Positions 33,404-41,446 of a stretch of 47,078 bases of DNA are shown one piece after another. Position 1 is the first letter of the stretch, and the number at the start of each line of letters is the position of its first letter. The stretch spans positions 1 to 47,078 of the forward strand of contig PLQW01000161.1 of assembly GCA_003160215.1 (NCBI GenBank). Reading direction: 5' to 3'. This stretch comes from Acidobacteriaceae bacterium. GTDB taxonomy: Bacteria; Acidobacteriota; Terriglobia; Terriglobales; Acidobacteriaceae. A model generated the notes under the pieces. The model was not told the DNA's origin. It searched no databases and worked only from the letters and a program-made list of their open reading frames with translations. Position numbers and translations under genes: made by a program.

Positions 33404-34400
33404 CTTTCGCAGCCTCAGCCTGCAGCTTGATCTGTTCGAGTGCGTTAGTCAGCGTCCGCACGTTAATATAGCGACGGTTTTCGAAGACATCCTTTACCGT
33501 GGATCCAGCGATTAGGGCGCGGATTCTCTTTCGCGAGCCATCGGGCGTGCTCGCTTTCAGCAACTCGCCGATCTCGCGGAGGATGATGCCTTCGGCTTCA
33601 GCCTCGTTCACTCCGGGCAACCGAACCTTGTCCAGTATCCGCGAATTCCACTGCTCCAAGTGCGACGCAAATTTATCAAACGTCTGCTTTAGGTCGTGAC
33701 TACCGGCAAACAATAAAGAAAAATTCGGGGGCTGGTCTAGCAGAACGCGCAGCGTCTCGAAGGCGTTGATGGAGAGGTGCTATGCCTCGTCCACGACCAG
33801 CAGGGCGCGCCGGCCTTGGAAGTCGTGCGCCAGGTTACGTGCAATGCGCATCCTGTCGCCCGCACTGGACGTGCCGCAGGCGATCGCCACTGCCTTCATC
33901 AACTGTGACGGGGTCATCTGGCCGATGGCATACACGTAGAAGGCGGCTTGAACCGGCTCGCTTTTCTTTACCTCTTCGCGGTTCAATTCCGCAACCAGGT
34001 GTTCGAGCACGAACGACTTCTGACTACCTGGGGGGGCATATATCATGTACGCAACCGGGCGGCGGAGCAGTTGCTGAAAGGTATCGCGCATGGCGCGCAC
34101 GTTGGCTGTGTTGTACAACTCGCCAAATACCGCTGTTTTCGGCCCGATTGGATTCGCCGCCATGCATTTACTAATTGCCCGACAGATATTCTTTGAACTG
34201 CCTGCGACGAAGTGGAAGCGGTCGCTGATGAATTTTCTCAACGTCTCACGCGAGTAGCCGATTCGTCCTGCAAAATCACCCTCCGACAAACCTGTGCGCT
34301 CCATGTAATCGAGCAGCTTCGCCCGCACCTCGTCGCGGCCGTCGTCCGGGCTGGACTCAAGCCTTAATTTATGCTCTTGACACTGGCTAAGGGTGGCCAT
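33396..34400 (-). pseudogene. MuB-like AAA+ target-selection ATPase, split by an amber codon in Walker B
   Basis: ATG 34,400 lies one base after the transposase stop, with a GGGGAGG site inside the transposase end. Codon 207 is TAG (33,780-33,782) in LLVVDEA-stop-HLSINAF, where MuB/ExeA-type ATPases have DEAQHL. The frame then runs on to TGA 33,396, with sensor 1 LLFAGSHDLKQTF. Total 334 codons before the final stop. The N-terminus has an XRE-like HTH (LSEGDFAGRIGYSRETLRKF), as in MuB. Walker A is YAPPGSQKSF, with Gln replacing the Gly before Lys. MuB-like proteins bind target DNA and activate MuA. It is a likely loss-of-function allele unless amber is read through. Confidence 0.8.
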
Positions 34401-34401
34401 T

Positions 34402-36351
34402 TTAGACGGCCTCCCCTCGGAAGCGCCGTGCGCCTTCGGCGGCTGAGATGGGCGCCACCGCCGCTCGGAACTGCCGTGCGAGCGCAGCGGCACTCAACGG
34501 GGCCACGGCAGTGTTATCGGGGCGCAATGACGGCCGCCGTTGTGTCACCACTTCACCTACAGCAACACCCGCGCGCGCCGCCAAATGCTCAACTTCGGTG
34601 AGCGCGCCGTTGGCCCGCGCTTCGCTACCGATACCGAGGACCTTTTGTCGCGTCTGCTTTTCCAGATGTCTGCGTTGCTGCATACTCAGCGCGATCGTTT
34701 CGTTCGCGTCGGCCGATTGCGGCACCATAGTTTCTTGTCGCGCCCAAGCGATCAACTGGCCCTCCAGGTCGAGCACGGCAATCTTCTCCAGGTCGAGCGG
34801 ATCGAAGGCAACAAAGACGTCGCGACAATTCATCTCATGCAGCACCGCTGCCGATCGCGGATCGTCGGCAATGTAACGCCGCTTGGCCCGCACGATGCTG
34901 CACTCGCGCACCGTGCGCCGCTCACGCTCGGCGAGCATCAGCGCCAGGACTTCACGCGCGGGTACAGGCTTCTGACGTGTGTTGCGCTCCTCTTCAAACA
35001 CTTGCCGCGGAGTCCTGCCATTCATGCCCTTTCCGCCATGCGGCTTGTTGTGGTAAATCTCCTCGATCCAGGCGATAGCCATGCGAATGAACTGGGTGGC
35101 TGGCGGATGCAGCGAATTGCCAGGCATGCCCATCCGAAGGAGGCGGCGGTGCTGCCGCATCGCTTCAGTGGTGAAGTCGGGGCGGCGGTCCGGAGATCCT
35201 CCAGTGTAAGTCGGGAATATTTTGTCCAACCGCCCGTGCAGAGTGCGGAAGAAACGCTCTATGTGCTTCGATTGAGGATGAAATGGAAGACAGTACTGCA
35301 CTGCCATGCCCAGGCGCGCCAGCACACCGCATTCATCTAGAGCCCTCATCTCCTGCTCGCGCCAGTCCGCTGAGGCCAACGGATTTTCGCGTAAGTACGC
35401 CGGAATGGCCCCACGGCCAATTTTTTTGAAGTCCTTTCCATTATCTACATAAAATACTTCGGCAGGTCCGTACCTGGTGACCGCATGGCGAAGCGCTGTC
35501 GTAATAGAGCGGCTGGACCCCTCCCAAGCCCATGAAGTCCCCACCACGAAGCGCGACCTGAAGTCCAATATCGCCGTCAGACGCAGGCGGATTGGAGCCC
35601 CAAACTCGGCATCGAAGAAGTAATCATTTTGGACTTCCACGTCGTGGATCATGGTATCGCTCACCCAGATCTCATTCGAGGCCACATCGGTGTAACCGCG
35701 GGAGACGTAGGGTGAGCAGCGCTCGCGATAGACTCTCCGGCCTTCGCGCGCCAACAATTTCAGCGGCTCACTAAAAGCGTTGCCAGTGAGGTACCGATAG
35801 ACGGTCCAATAGGAAGGCAACTCCTTCGGCTCCAGCCCGAGCAATAGAGCATCGCGCTGCAAGGCTTCGTAGGCGGTGCGCACACTCTGACGCTCCTCCA
35901 GGTAGAGATACCCGACCAAGGTCGCAGCCTTGGGATACCGCTCAAAAAATCGCGACTGGTCCTTGTCCTTGCGCGTTGAGTCGGCGAGGCCGATAAGGCC
36001 GCCCTTAGAGAAGCGATCGACCCAGCGCCAGATCGTGCGGTGGGTCAGCTGGTGCTTGTGCGCCAAGTAGAAGCACATCTGAGTCCGGGTGGCGACCGGG
36101 CTGCCATCGGGAAGGAGCAGCCCCAAGTCAAGTTGCAGCTGTCCAGGCGGGACCGCGCGCTGATCGGCCTCAAAGCGGATCAGCGGCTCGATGATGGTAT
36201 AGCGCCCCCGAGCCTGGGCTTCTTGCTCAGCTGTAGTGAATGCGACCTTCACCAGCGGCTGCATCGCCGGCGCGTCTGGCACCGCCGGCAGCAGCGGCTT
36301 ATCGGGAAGCGCCAGCGCCGATTCCTTAGCCGACGCGCGGTGGTCACTCAT
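34402..36351 (-). CDS. MuA-type DDE transposase
   Basis: The 649-residue protein begins at ATG 36,351, overlapping the upstream HTH gene (ATGAGTGA). After an N-terminal ~85 residues comes an HTH (LTHRTIWRWVDRFSKGG) and a second DNA-binding part (ERQSVRTAYEALQRD). The rve-type core has Asp 232 in EIWVSDTMIHD, Asp 303 in VFYVDNGKDF and Glu 365 in SKHIERFFRTL. The Mu C-terminal domain follows (GRTPRQVFEEE, VFVAFDPLDLEKIAVLD). The 62-residue D-to-E spacing is near that of MuA. It cuts and joins the element ends. The Ala-rich tail (PLSAAALARQFRAAVAPIS) contains a repeated segment. Confidence 0.92.
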   Translation of the reverse strand: MSDHRASAKESALALPDKPLLPAVPDAPAMQPLVKVAFTTAEQEAQARGRYTIIEPLIRFEADQRAVPPGQLQLDLGLLLPDGSPVATRTQMCFYLAHKHQLTHRTIWRWVDRFSKGGLIGLADSTRKDKDQSRFFERYPKAATLVGYLYLEERQSVRTAYEALQRDALLLGLEPKELPSYWTVYRYLTGNAFSEPLKLLAREGRRVYRERCSPYVSRGYTDVASNEIWVSDTMIHDVEVQNDYFFDAEFGAPIRLRLTAILDFRSRFVVGTSWAWEGSSRSITTALRHAVTRYGPAEVFYVDNGKDFKKIGRGAIPAYLRENPLASADWREQEMRALDECGVLARLGMAVQYCLPFHPQSKHIERFFRTLHGRLDKIFPTYTGGSPDRRPDFTTEAMRQHRRLLRMGMPGNSLHPPATQFIRMAIAWIEEIYHNKPHGGKGMNGRTPRQVFEEERNTRQKPVPAREVLALMLAERERRTVRECSIVRAKRRYIADDPRSAAVLHEMNCRDVFVAFDPLDLEKIAVLDLEGQLIAWARQETMVPQSADANETIALSMQQRRHLEKQTRQKVLGIGSEARANGALTEVEHLAARAGVAVGEVVTQRRPSLRPDNTAVAPLSAAALARQFRAAVAPISAAEGARRFRGEAV

Positions 36352-36865
36352 GGCGCGCCGTCGATTCTGCGCCGGCCGGAGATTCCCCGTCAGGGAAATA
36401 TCTTCCCCTCGCGTAACTGAGGACCACGCCATAAGAAGGCGCGTTGTGCCCGTAGCTGGTGCGAAGATTTTTCCAAATAAAGAACGGCGAGTCGCCCATG
36501 TCTAACATGAGGCGGATGGCGCCTTTGAAATATGGCCGCTTGAAAAGGCGGTTGGAGCGGCCGAGGTCGGCGCGTTGCTTTTGGGCCAGCGCTGCGAGAC
36601 CGCCTCGTTTCCACCGACGATACCAGCCCCATACAGTGCTGGGCGACAGCCTGTAGTCCGCGGCAATTTGCTCCGTGATCGAAGTTAGAGATAGTCCCCG
36701 CTCTTGCCCCACGGGCGCCGCGCAGAAGCGGCCGAGGCAATCGCGCAATGGAGAGACTGCGCTGCCGTGCGCGCGGTTGTGCGGCAACATCGGCGCAATT
36801 GCGAGCAGTCGATCTACTGCACTGTGTCGGTGAATAACGCTCGGTGATGAGTTCGGGCCGTTCAC
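36344..36865 (-). CDS. HTH protein, separate DNA-binding partner of the transposase
   Basis: I place the start at GTG 36,865, whose GTGA overlaps the stop of the upstream gene; the longer frame to 37,060 covers that gene antiparallel in frame and is unlikely. The 173-residue product has a homeodomain-like HTH, SITEQIAADYRLSPSTVWGWYRRWKRGG (in parts), then LAQKQRADLGRSN and a second helical part (KGAIRLMLDMGDSPFFIWKNL). This resembles the end-recognition domains normally fused to MuA-type transposases. Its coupling to the transposase start suggests the two act as one complex. Confidence 0.6.
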   Translation of the reverse strand: MNGPNSSPSVIHRHSAVDRLLAIAPMLPHNRAHGSAVSPLRDCLGRFCAAPVGQERGLSLTSITEQIAADYRLSPSTVWGWYRRWKRGGLAALAQKQRADLGRSNRLFKRPYFKGAIRLMLDMGDSPFFIWKNLRTSYGHNAPSYGVVLSYARGRYFPDGESPAGAESTARHE

Positions 36866-37092
36866 TGGCAGACCTTCTGAAGGCGGCGCAAAAATAAGGC
36901 TTTTTCGCAACGACGCTCCCACCAGGTGCAAATACACCAGGAGATGCATGTCGCTAGAATGCCTCCGAGCAAGCAAGCGCCAATCAGGTTTTGAGTAAAT
37001 GGGATGAGCAACAGAGAGAGCCGCGCCCACAGCAAAAACGTGAAGAAGATGAAGCCCCAACGGAGAAAATTTGTTTTATGTGTGGTTCTCAC
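36862..37092 (-). CDS. Small two-helix membrane protein
   Basis: The product is 76 residues from GTG 37,092, which has a strong GGAGGA site located in the end of the upstream gene. Two hydrophobic stretches are seen: FLRWGFIFFTFLLWARLSLLL and LIGACLLGGILATCISWCI, here quoted in part. They are followed by a basic tail. Start and stop overlap neighbours by GTGA on both sides. A membrane protein between regulator and transposase genes is unusual. It might affect lysis, superinfection or anchoring; there is no direct evidence. Confidence 0.55.
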   Translation of the reverse strand: MRTTHKTNFLRWGFIFFTFLLWARLSLLLIPFTQNLIGACLLGGILATCISWCICTWWERRCEKALFLRRLQKVCQ

Positions 37093-37478
37093 TTTTTCCT
37101 CCTCCGGCGATTGGCCGTTGGTGTCGCGATCTGGTCGACCAGGTTCTTGCACGCCACCGCGTGCTCGCCCACCTGGATCAAGCCTAAAGTCTCTTCATCC
37201 TCTAGGAGTCGATGGAGAGCTCGGGAGCCGATTACCGCACAGAACGCCTTGACAAATGCTGCCGGAAACCGCGCTGCGCACTTGCGCTTCGACGTAAAAT
37301 CGTTAAGCATATGTTCTGAGATTGGCACACCGACGATTGCGCTCATTCTGACCGCAATTTCTGGCCGCTTCAGCCCAGAGCGCCGAATTTCATCGGCGAG
37401 AAGTTGGCGTAGAGCCGAGTCTGGCGGTTGCGTTGTTCGAGTATTTTGTTGGGCGATAGGTATATGCTTTTCAGTCAT
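37089..37478 (-). CDS. Early DNA-binding regulator of the Mu-like element
   Basis: The 129-residue helical protein has a HTH-like part: LRQLLADEIRRSGLKRPEIAVRM, quoted in part, followed by ISEHMLNDFTSKRKCAARFP and a helical C-terminal segment with AFCAVIGSRALHRLL. The same layout is seen in small regulators heading early operons of Mu-like phages. The basic C-terminus NRRRRKK overlaps the ribosome site of the next gene. Divergent to the XRE repressor with 41 bp between, so it probably plays the Ner-like role. Confidence 0.55.
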   Translation of the reverse strand: MTEKHIPIAQQNTRTTQPPDSALRQLLADEIRRSGLKRPEIAVRMSAIVGVPISEHMLNDFTSKRKCAARFPAAFVKAFCAVIGSRALHRLLEDEETLGLIQVGEHAVACKNLVDQIATPTANRRRRKK

Positions 37479-37519
37479 TCCTTATTACCATCGTAGAAGG
37501 CGTATCTACTGGGATAAGG
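37479..37519. promoter_or_regulatory. Divergent control region of the Mu-like element
   Basis: Only 41 bp separate the early operon from the repressor. TCCTTAT (37,479-37,485) and its inverse ATAAGGA (37,514-37,520) frame it and also serve as the ribosome sites. The promoters must lie inside the flanking genes or overlap here, so the repressor could block both directions. Confidence 0.45.
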
Positions 37520-38626
37520 ATGGCACGCGATCGAGCGCGCCGTCAAGAGAATAAATTGGCAGCAAAACTGAAATTACGAACCTCCCGAGCACTGCACCTG
37601 ACGGACATCAGGAAAAAGCTGCTGCTGACGCAGGAAGCGCTCGCGGGAAAGATAGACGTGAAGCCAGGTACTATCGCTGCGTGGGAGAGCGCGGCCAAGG
37701 CCACTGATTACTGGCCTTCCACCGAGATACTGGCCCGGCTCGCAGCCTTCATAGCGAAGCGCGGCAAACGGTTCGATGGAGACTGTATTTGGCTTCTGAA
37801 GGAGGCCGGGACTCTTAGCGCCGACATTTTGCGGGTGCTTGACAATCAGCGCAATCGGCGGACGAAGCCCCGTCCATCCGAGCCCGGCGAGATCGTTTCC
37901 TTACCGCTCATGGATGCAGCGAGCGGTTATTCCCCCGCAGCTTCTTTTGTGCAGACGGTAGAACTCCCTGCAAGCCTGCTGCGCGAACGTGGCTCCCTAG
38001 TCTGTGTGCACATAGAGCAGGCTGAGTTAATAAAGTCGTTTCCGCTTGCCCCGGGAGGGCTTCTGGTGCTGGACCAGTCGGAAACGGATCTGGAGTTGTT
38101 GCTGCCGTCATCCATTCCAGTGGCCATCTACTATTCACGCCTGCGAAATTCGCAGGAGCGCGGGCCAATCAACCGAGAGCAGTCGATCACCTATGCAGAC
38201 CTTCGCAGATCCGCGGAGGCGGTAGCGCGGCTGCGCGAACTGGCAGGCCTGGACGAAGCTGGCACAAATTCTAAAGAGCTGTGGACGAAATACGGCCCAT
38301 ATGAGAAGGATCCGAAGAAGAAGTGGGACGTAGCAGGCATTCACGTTGGCTGGCTCGTTCTTGAGTACGCTGGAGGCGACGAGGGCGAAGGCCCGTGGCG
38401 CATAGTCTCGCGGGGAGCATCGGTAGACGGATTGTGCACAGGGCGAAGTCTTGCACTCACCGAGTGGGATCAGGGGCCTGGTCCGTTAGGGGTGCATTGC
38501 CGGCTGTCTGACTTGATGGTCGAAGATCAGCGCATCCTCGGGAGAGTTGTTTTGTGGCTCCCCGAATGGAGCCCAGCCGCTGAGGGTGCGCAACCGGCGG
38601 CAAAATCGCGAAAGGAGCCGAAGTAG
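37520..38626 (+). CDS. XRE-family phage repressor with C-terminal effector domain
   Basis: The 368-residue protein has an N-terminal HTH of XRE type (RKKLLLTQEALAGKIDVKP then TIAAWES). The middle part (IVSLPLMDAASGYSP, LPASLLRERGSLVCVHIE, PGGLLVLDQSETDLE) resembles the strand order of S24/LexA-like repressor C-terminal domains. The usual Ser-Lys dyad is not clear. A further ~130 residues (LWTKYGPYEKDPKKKWDVAG onward) are unrecognised. Placed divergent to the early operon, it is the likely lysogeny repressor (Mu c equivalent). Transcribed toward the late stub. Confidence 0.65.
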   Translation: MARDRARRQENKLAAKLKLRTSRALHLTDIRKKLLLTQEALAGKIDVKPGTIAAWESAAKATDYWPSTEILARLAAFIAKRGKRFDGDCIWLLKEAGTLSADILRVLDNQRNRRTKPRPSEPGEIVSLPLMDAASGYSPAASFVQTVELPASLLRERGSLVCVHIEQAELIKSFPLAPGGLLVLDQSETDLELLLPSSIPVAIYYSRLRNSQERGPINREQSITYADLRRSAEAVARLRELAGLDEAGTNSKELWTKYGPYEKDPKKKWDVAGIHVGWLVLEYAGGDEGEGPWRIVSRGASVDGLCTGRSLALTEWDQGPGPLGVHCRLSDLMVEDQRILGRVVLWLPEWSPAAEGAQPAAKSRKEPK

Positions 38627-38881
38627 ATGGGCGCCTTTTCGCTTGAACGCCAATTTTGCCCTCTGCGGGCCTCGAAGAGACCGGGTAAGGGTCTAGCCCC
38701 ACTTTTTAGTTTGAGGCCCGCCAATGCCCGCGTCACATGTGAACGGACGCCTTTAAGCGATGCGGATGTCTGGGCCGGGTGCTCTGCGGAGGCGGTTTTG
38801 AGGAAAGAGGAGAAAACGGTGGTTTTCGACGGAAAAGCGGGACTGCGGGTTATTTCAAAAAGGCAGGCCGCACGTAACTGA
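38627..38881 (+). CDS. Hypothetical protein, doubtful
   Basis: An 84-codon frame starts immediately after the repressor stop (TAG ATG) and ends just before the next gene. It is basic, with no domain, no membrane helix and no clear ribosome site. It could be a relic of a deleted gene or simply open by chance. Confidence 0.25.
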   Translation: MGAFSLERQFCPLRASKRPGKGLAPLFSLRPANARVTCERTPLSDADVWAGCSAEAVLRKEEKTVVFDGKAGLRVISKRQAARN

Positions 38882-38901
38882 CGGATTCGGAGGAAAAGGA
38901 C

Positions 38902-39564
38902 ATGGCAAAAGATAAGGCCCAGGAGAGGATCGAGCAACTGGAGACCGAACTCAAGAACCTGACAGCGGCACGCCGCTTGCGCACCGAGCAGATTACTGCG
39001 CTCGAAACCGAACAGCGCAAGCATATCGTCGGCGCGCGGGTTTCCAAGAACGCGCAGGCTCAGGGCAACATCGATCGCCTATCGATCGAAATTGCGAAAC
39101 TCCGGACGGAGGACGCTTGGGACTGCGCTGCGATCGAGGAGATGTCCACCAGCCTGGCCGAAGAAAAGGCTGCATTGGGTCGCGCACTATGGCAAACGCG
39201 CTGCGCAACCGTGAACCGTCTGCTCAAATCTCGGTCAAAGGGTGTTCTTGAGCAGCGTCTTCTTGATCTGGCGCTTCAGCTAAGGCAGACAGTAGCTGAG
39301 ATCGCTGGATCGGACAAAGAAATTGCAAATACCCTGCGGGACCTTCATCCTTCGCTGCTACGCGATGTCAACGAGTTCCCTTATAGGGATCGCTGGCGCC
39401 GCGCCGCTCTCAGCTATCTGCTGAGGGATGCGGTTGACACTCCGGTCTGCCAGGAGCCGATGTACACCGCGCGAATGCAAGAGCTGGCGGTCGAGTCTTT
39501 CGAACTACTGATGCGCCACGTTAACGAAGTGGCCGAGATAGAACCTGCAGTTGAGGCGGCCTGA
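38902..39564 (+). CDS. Coiled-coil protein of the Mu-like element
   Basis: The ATG has GGAGGAAAAG upstream. The 220-residue protein is mostly helical: a long coiled coil at about residues 5-100 (ERIEQLETELKNLTAARRL, IEEMSTSLAEEKAALGRAL), another at 115-145, and a compact C-terminal part with an ARMQELAVESFELLMRH helix. No enzymatic motif. Similar-size coiled proteins occur in the middle or early-late region of Mu-like phages, but I cannot name a family. Confidence 0.6.
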   Translation: MAKDKAQERIEQLETELKNLTAARRLRTEQITALETEQRKHIVGARVSKNAQAQGNIDRLSIEIAKLRTEDAWDCAAIEEMSTSLAEEKAALGRALWQTRCATVNRLLKSRSKGVLEQRLLDLALQLRQTVAEIAGSDKEIANTLRDLHPSLLRDVNEFPYRDRWRRAALSYLLRDAVDTPVCQEPMYTARMQELAVESFELLMRHVNEVAEIEPAVEAA

Positions 39565-39582
39565 GAGTTTGAAGTATAAAAA

Positions 39583-39653
39583 GTTCGCCGGAGAGCATAC
39601 CTCCTCGAACGGCGGAACAGCGCGGGGGTCGGGGCCAGCCAGCCTCCCCCCGC
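39583..39653 (+). other. Two adjacent strong hairpins in the gap before the protease gene
   Basis: Stem 1 pairs GTTCGCCG (39,583-39,590) with CGGCGGAAC (39,610-39,618) with one bulge. Stem 2 pairs GCGGGGG (39,622-39,628) with CCCCCCGC (39,646-39,653). No T tract follows, so a simple terminator is unlikely. It may be a structured RNA element or a phage-specific signal. Confidence 0.35.
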
Positions 39654-39799
39654 ATTCTGGAGAGTTTGGAGTGCAGCCTTTCGCGGGAGGTTAGGCCCCT
39701 TGCCGCGGACAAAGTGCGGGCGGTGATTCGGGTTCGTGTCCCGCTCGCACTTCTTGAGGTTGCGAGTGGAACAGACGAGGGCAGAAAGTGGGAACCAGC

Positions 39800-40657
39800 A
39801 TGGCAAAAAACAAAAGCCTCGAAAGCCTCGAAGGGCAGTGGGCGCCGTTGATGCGTGCCGGGGTTTATGGCGGCCACAGCTATTCAAGCAGCGACCTGGA
39901 CGAGGTAGTAAGCAACTTCGATCCCAGCCCTGCCGGGAAAATTCCGATTCATTTTGGTAAGTCAGATCAGGGCGGGCCGATCGTCGGAAAAGTGACAGCG
40001 CTTCAGCGCGACGGCAATACGCTATCAGGCCAGGTTTCCGAAGTCGATCCACGTCTCGATCAACTATTTATTTCGGGGAAGCTCGGCGGCCGGAGATCCT
40101 TCACCGTGAAGCGCACGCCCAAGGGCTTGGCTCTTGATCGCGTGGGGTTTCATGCTCCGCGCGAATTTGTCAACGGCACATGGCGGGACGGATCAGCAAC
40201 AGAGGCCGATCTCACAAATCTCACGCAGGGCGGCGCCAGCGGGCACTCTGGAACCGCAACCTTTGGTGGCGATGCGCAAGCCGTCATTAGCTTCGAGGAG
40301 CTATTACTGCCCCTGCCCCGGCCGGGAGGTCGATCGATGCAAAGTTCAGACAGCGAGTGGCGTTTCCAGTCGAATTCTGAAGCGCTGAATGATTTGGCGA
40401 AGCAGCGGGCGCGCAAAGGCAAAATTTCCTTCGGCGAGGCTTTGTCGCAAGCGGCAGAAGAGCATCCAGAGTTGACGCTGCCCGGCACAACCATCAGCTT
40501 TGACGATGACGGACCGGCGCCGACAGGCCGCTGCCGTGTGTCTCAGAACTCTGTCGAGTTGAATAGGCTCGCGACGCAGTACCAGCATGTGCAGAAGGTT
40601 TCCTTCGCAGAGGCACTGGGTGCGGTCGCTGCTGCGAACCCCGAACTCACGAGATAA
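39800..40657 (+). CDS. Mu gpI-like protease/scaffold protein
   Basis: I use ATG 39,800 (the GTG at 39,788 is also possible). About 285 residues. The N-terminal ~110 residues fit Mu-type phage protease: PLMRAGVYGGHSYSSSDLDEV, quoted in part, then KIPIHFGK, and a Ser-containing GGRRSFTVKR, and VGFHAPREF. The C-terminal half is scaffold-like with two repeats, EALNDLAKQRARKGKISFGEAL and ELNRLATQYQHVQKVSFAEAL, quoted in part, each ending in hPELT. In Mu-like phages this gene precedes the capsid gene, but here a tape-measure start follows after 8 bp, so the capsid is gone. Confidence 0.65.
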   Translation: MAKNKSLESLEGQWAPLMRAGVYGGHSYSSSDLDEVVSNFDPSPAGKIPIHFGKSDQGGPIVGKVTALQRDGNTLSGQVSEVDPRLDQLFISGKLGGRRSFTVKRTPKGLALDRVGFHAPREFVNGTWRDGSATEADLTNLTQGGASGHSGTATFGGDAQAVISFEELLLPLPRPGGRSMQSSDSEWRFQSNSEALNDLAKQRARKGKISFGEALSQAAEEHPELTLPGTTISFDDDGPAPTGRCRVSQNSVELNRLATQYQHVQKVSFAEALGAVAAANPELTR

Positions 40658-40665
40658 CTTTTCCA

Positions 40666-41034
40666 ATGTCTGGTGCAGACAATTCGACCGTCTCCATCGT
40701 CATCCGAGTAATAGATGACTCCGGCGCGATCAAGAACGTGGAGACCAAGCTCAGCGAGCTGGGCACAGCTGGCACAGCCACCAACGCCAAAGTCGCGGGC
40801 ATGGGCAGCGCGGCGAAGCAGGCGGGAGCCGAAGGCGCGGCTGCATTCGCCAGCATGGGAGCGGCGGCGACAGAAGGCGCGGCCGGCGCTACCGGCGCGC
40901 TGGGAAGGCCGTCACAGTTTCATGGGACCAGGCGAAATGGCTGGGTCAATTGCTGGCCGACGCCGTCACTCGTTTCGAAGCTAAGAACGGGGAAATTAAA
41001 AAGCCGATTACTCCCTAAGTCGGTAACTACTTAG
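40666..41034 (+). pseudogene. Tape-measure protein N-terminus fused by deletion to the end of a DUF3467-like gene
   Basis: Residues 1-79 (TVSIVIRVIDDSGAIKNVET, then an Ala/Gly-rich helix) are the start of a phage tail tape-measure protein, normally over 500 residues. At about 40,903 the reading changes: in the next frame, 40,905-41,018 reads KAVTVSWDQAKWLGQLLADAV then TRFEAKNGEIKKP. This parallels the C-terminus of the gene at 41,055-41,384 (AVTVSWQQAKRVSQALAEAE then TRFEAKNGTIKDA). A deletion has thus joined two genes out of frame. The 122-residue product is unlikely to function. Confidence 0.7.
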
Positions 41035-41054
41035 GACGCCGGGCGGGCACAACA

Positions 41055-41384
41055 ATGCAGGGAGACAAAAAAGCCTTTAGGTTGGTTGATCCGGACGCGG
41101 GGCTCCCCGAGATTTACAGCAACCATCTTGCGCTCAGCGTCACCAGGGACGACGTTCGCCTGGCTTTCGGACAAATCGTCCCACTGGAGCAACGGCTCAT
41201 TGATGCCGCTTTCGAATGGCCGGAAGGAAACGCGAAAACCAAAGCACTACCGGGAATGGTCGCGCAGCGAATAGCTGTAACAGTCTCCTGGCAGCAAGCT
41301 AAGCGGGTGAGTCAGGCGCTCGCTGAGGCCGAGACGCGCTTTGAGGCTAAGAACGGGACCATTAAAGACGCGGAGGCGCCATAG
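41055..41384 (+). CDS. DUF3467-family protein
   Basis: The 109-residue protein has the DUF3467 pattern: PEIYSNHLALSVTRDDVRLAFGQI at the start (quoted in part), and QRIAVTVSWQQAKRVSQALAE near the end, followed by RFEAKNG. The family is small, of unknown role, and found widely, including in mobile elements. A weak ribosome site precedes ATG 41,055. A fragment of a paralogue lies just upstream. Confidence 0.6.
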   Translation: MQGDKKAFRLVDPDAGLPEIYSNHLALSVTRDDVRLAFGQIVPLEQRLIDAAFEWPEGNAKTKALPGMVAQRIAVTVSWQQAKRVSQALAEAETRFEAKNGTIKDAEAP

Positions 41385-41446
41385 CCGGCGAGGCTGAACC
41401 GCAGTACGTTTTAGCAACTAATAGTTGCCAGAGGAAGGGAGGGGCG

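Noticed and set aside
402-33782. Reassignment of TAG to Gln in the phage genes
   Set aside because: Several intact genes of both phage regions (for example the major capsid gene, the scaffold-like gene, and genes ending at 32,119 and 32,813) end in TAG with no sensible continuation. Nonsense mutation is preferred.
39670-39751. Possible tRNA-like cloverleaf before the Mu-like protease gene
   Set aside because: A 5-bp acceptor-like stem, a 4-bp D stem and a T-arm-like GGG-TTCGTGT-CCC can be drawn, but the anticodon arm lacks U33 and has a mismatch, and the variable region is too long. Not callable as a tRNA.
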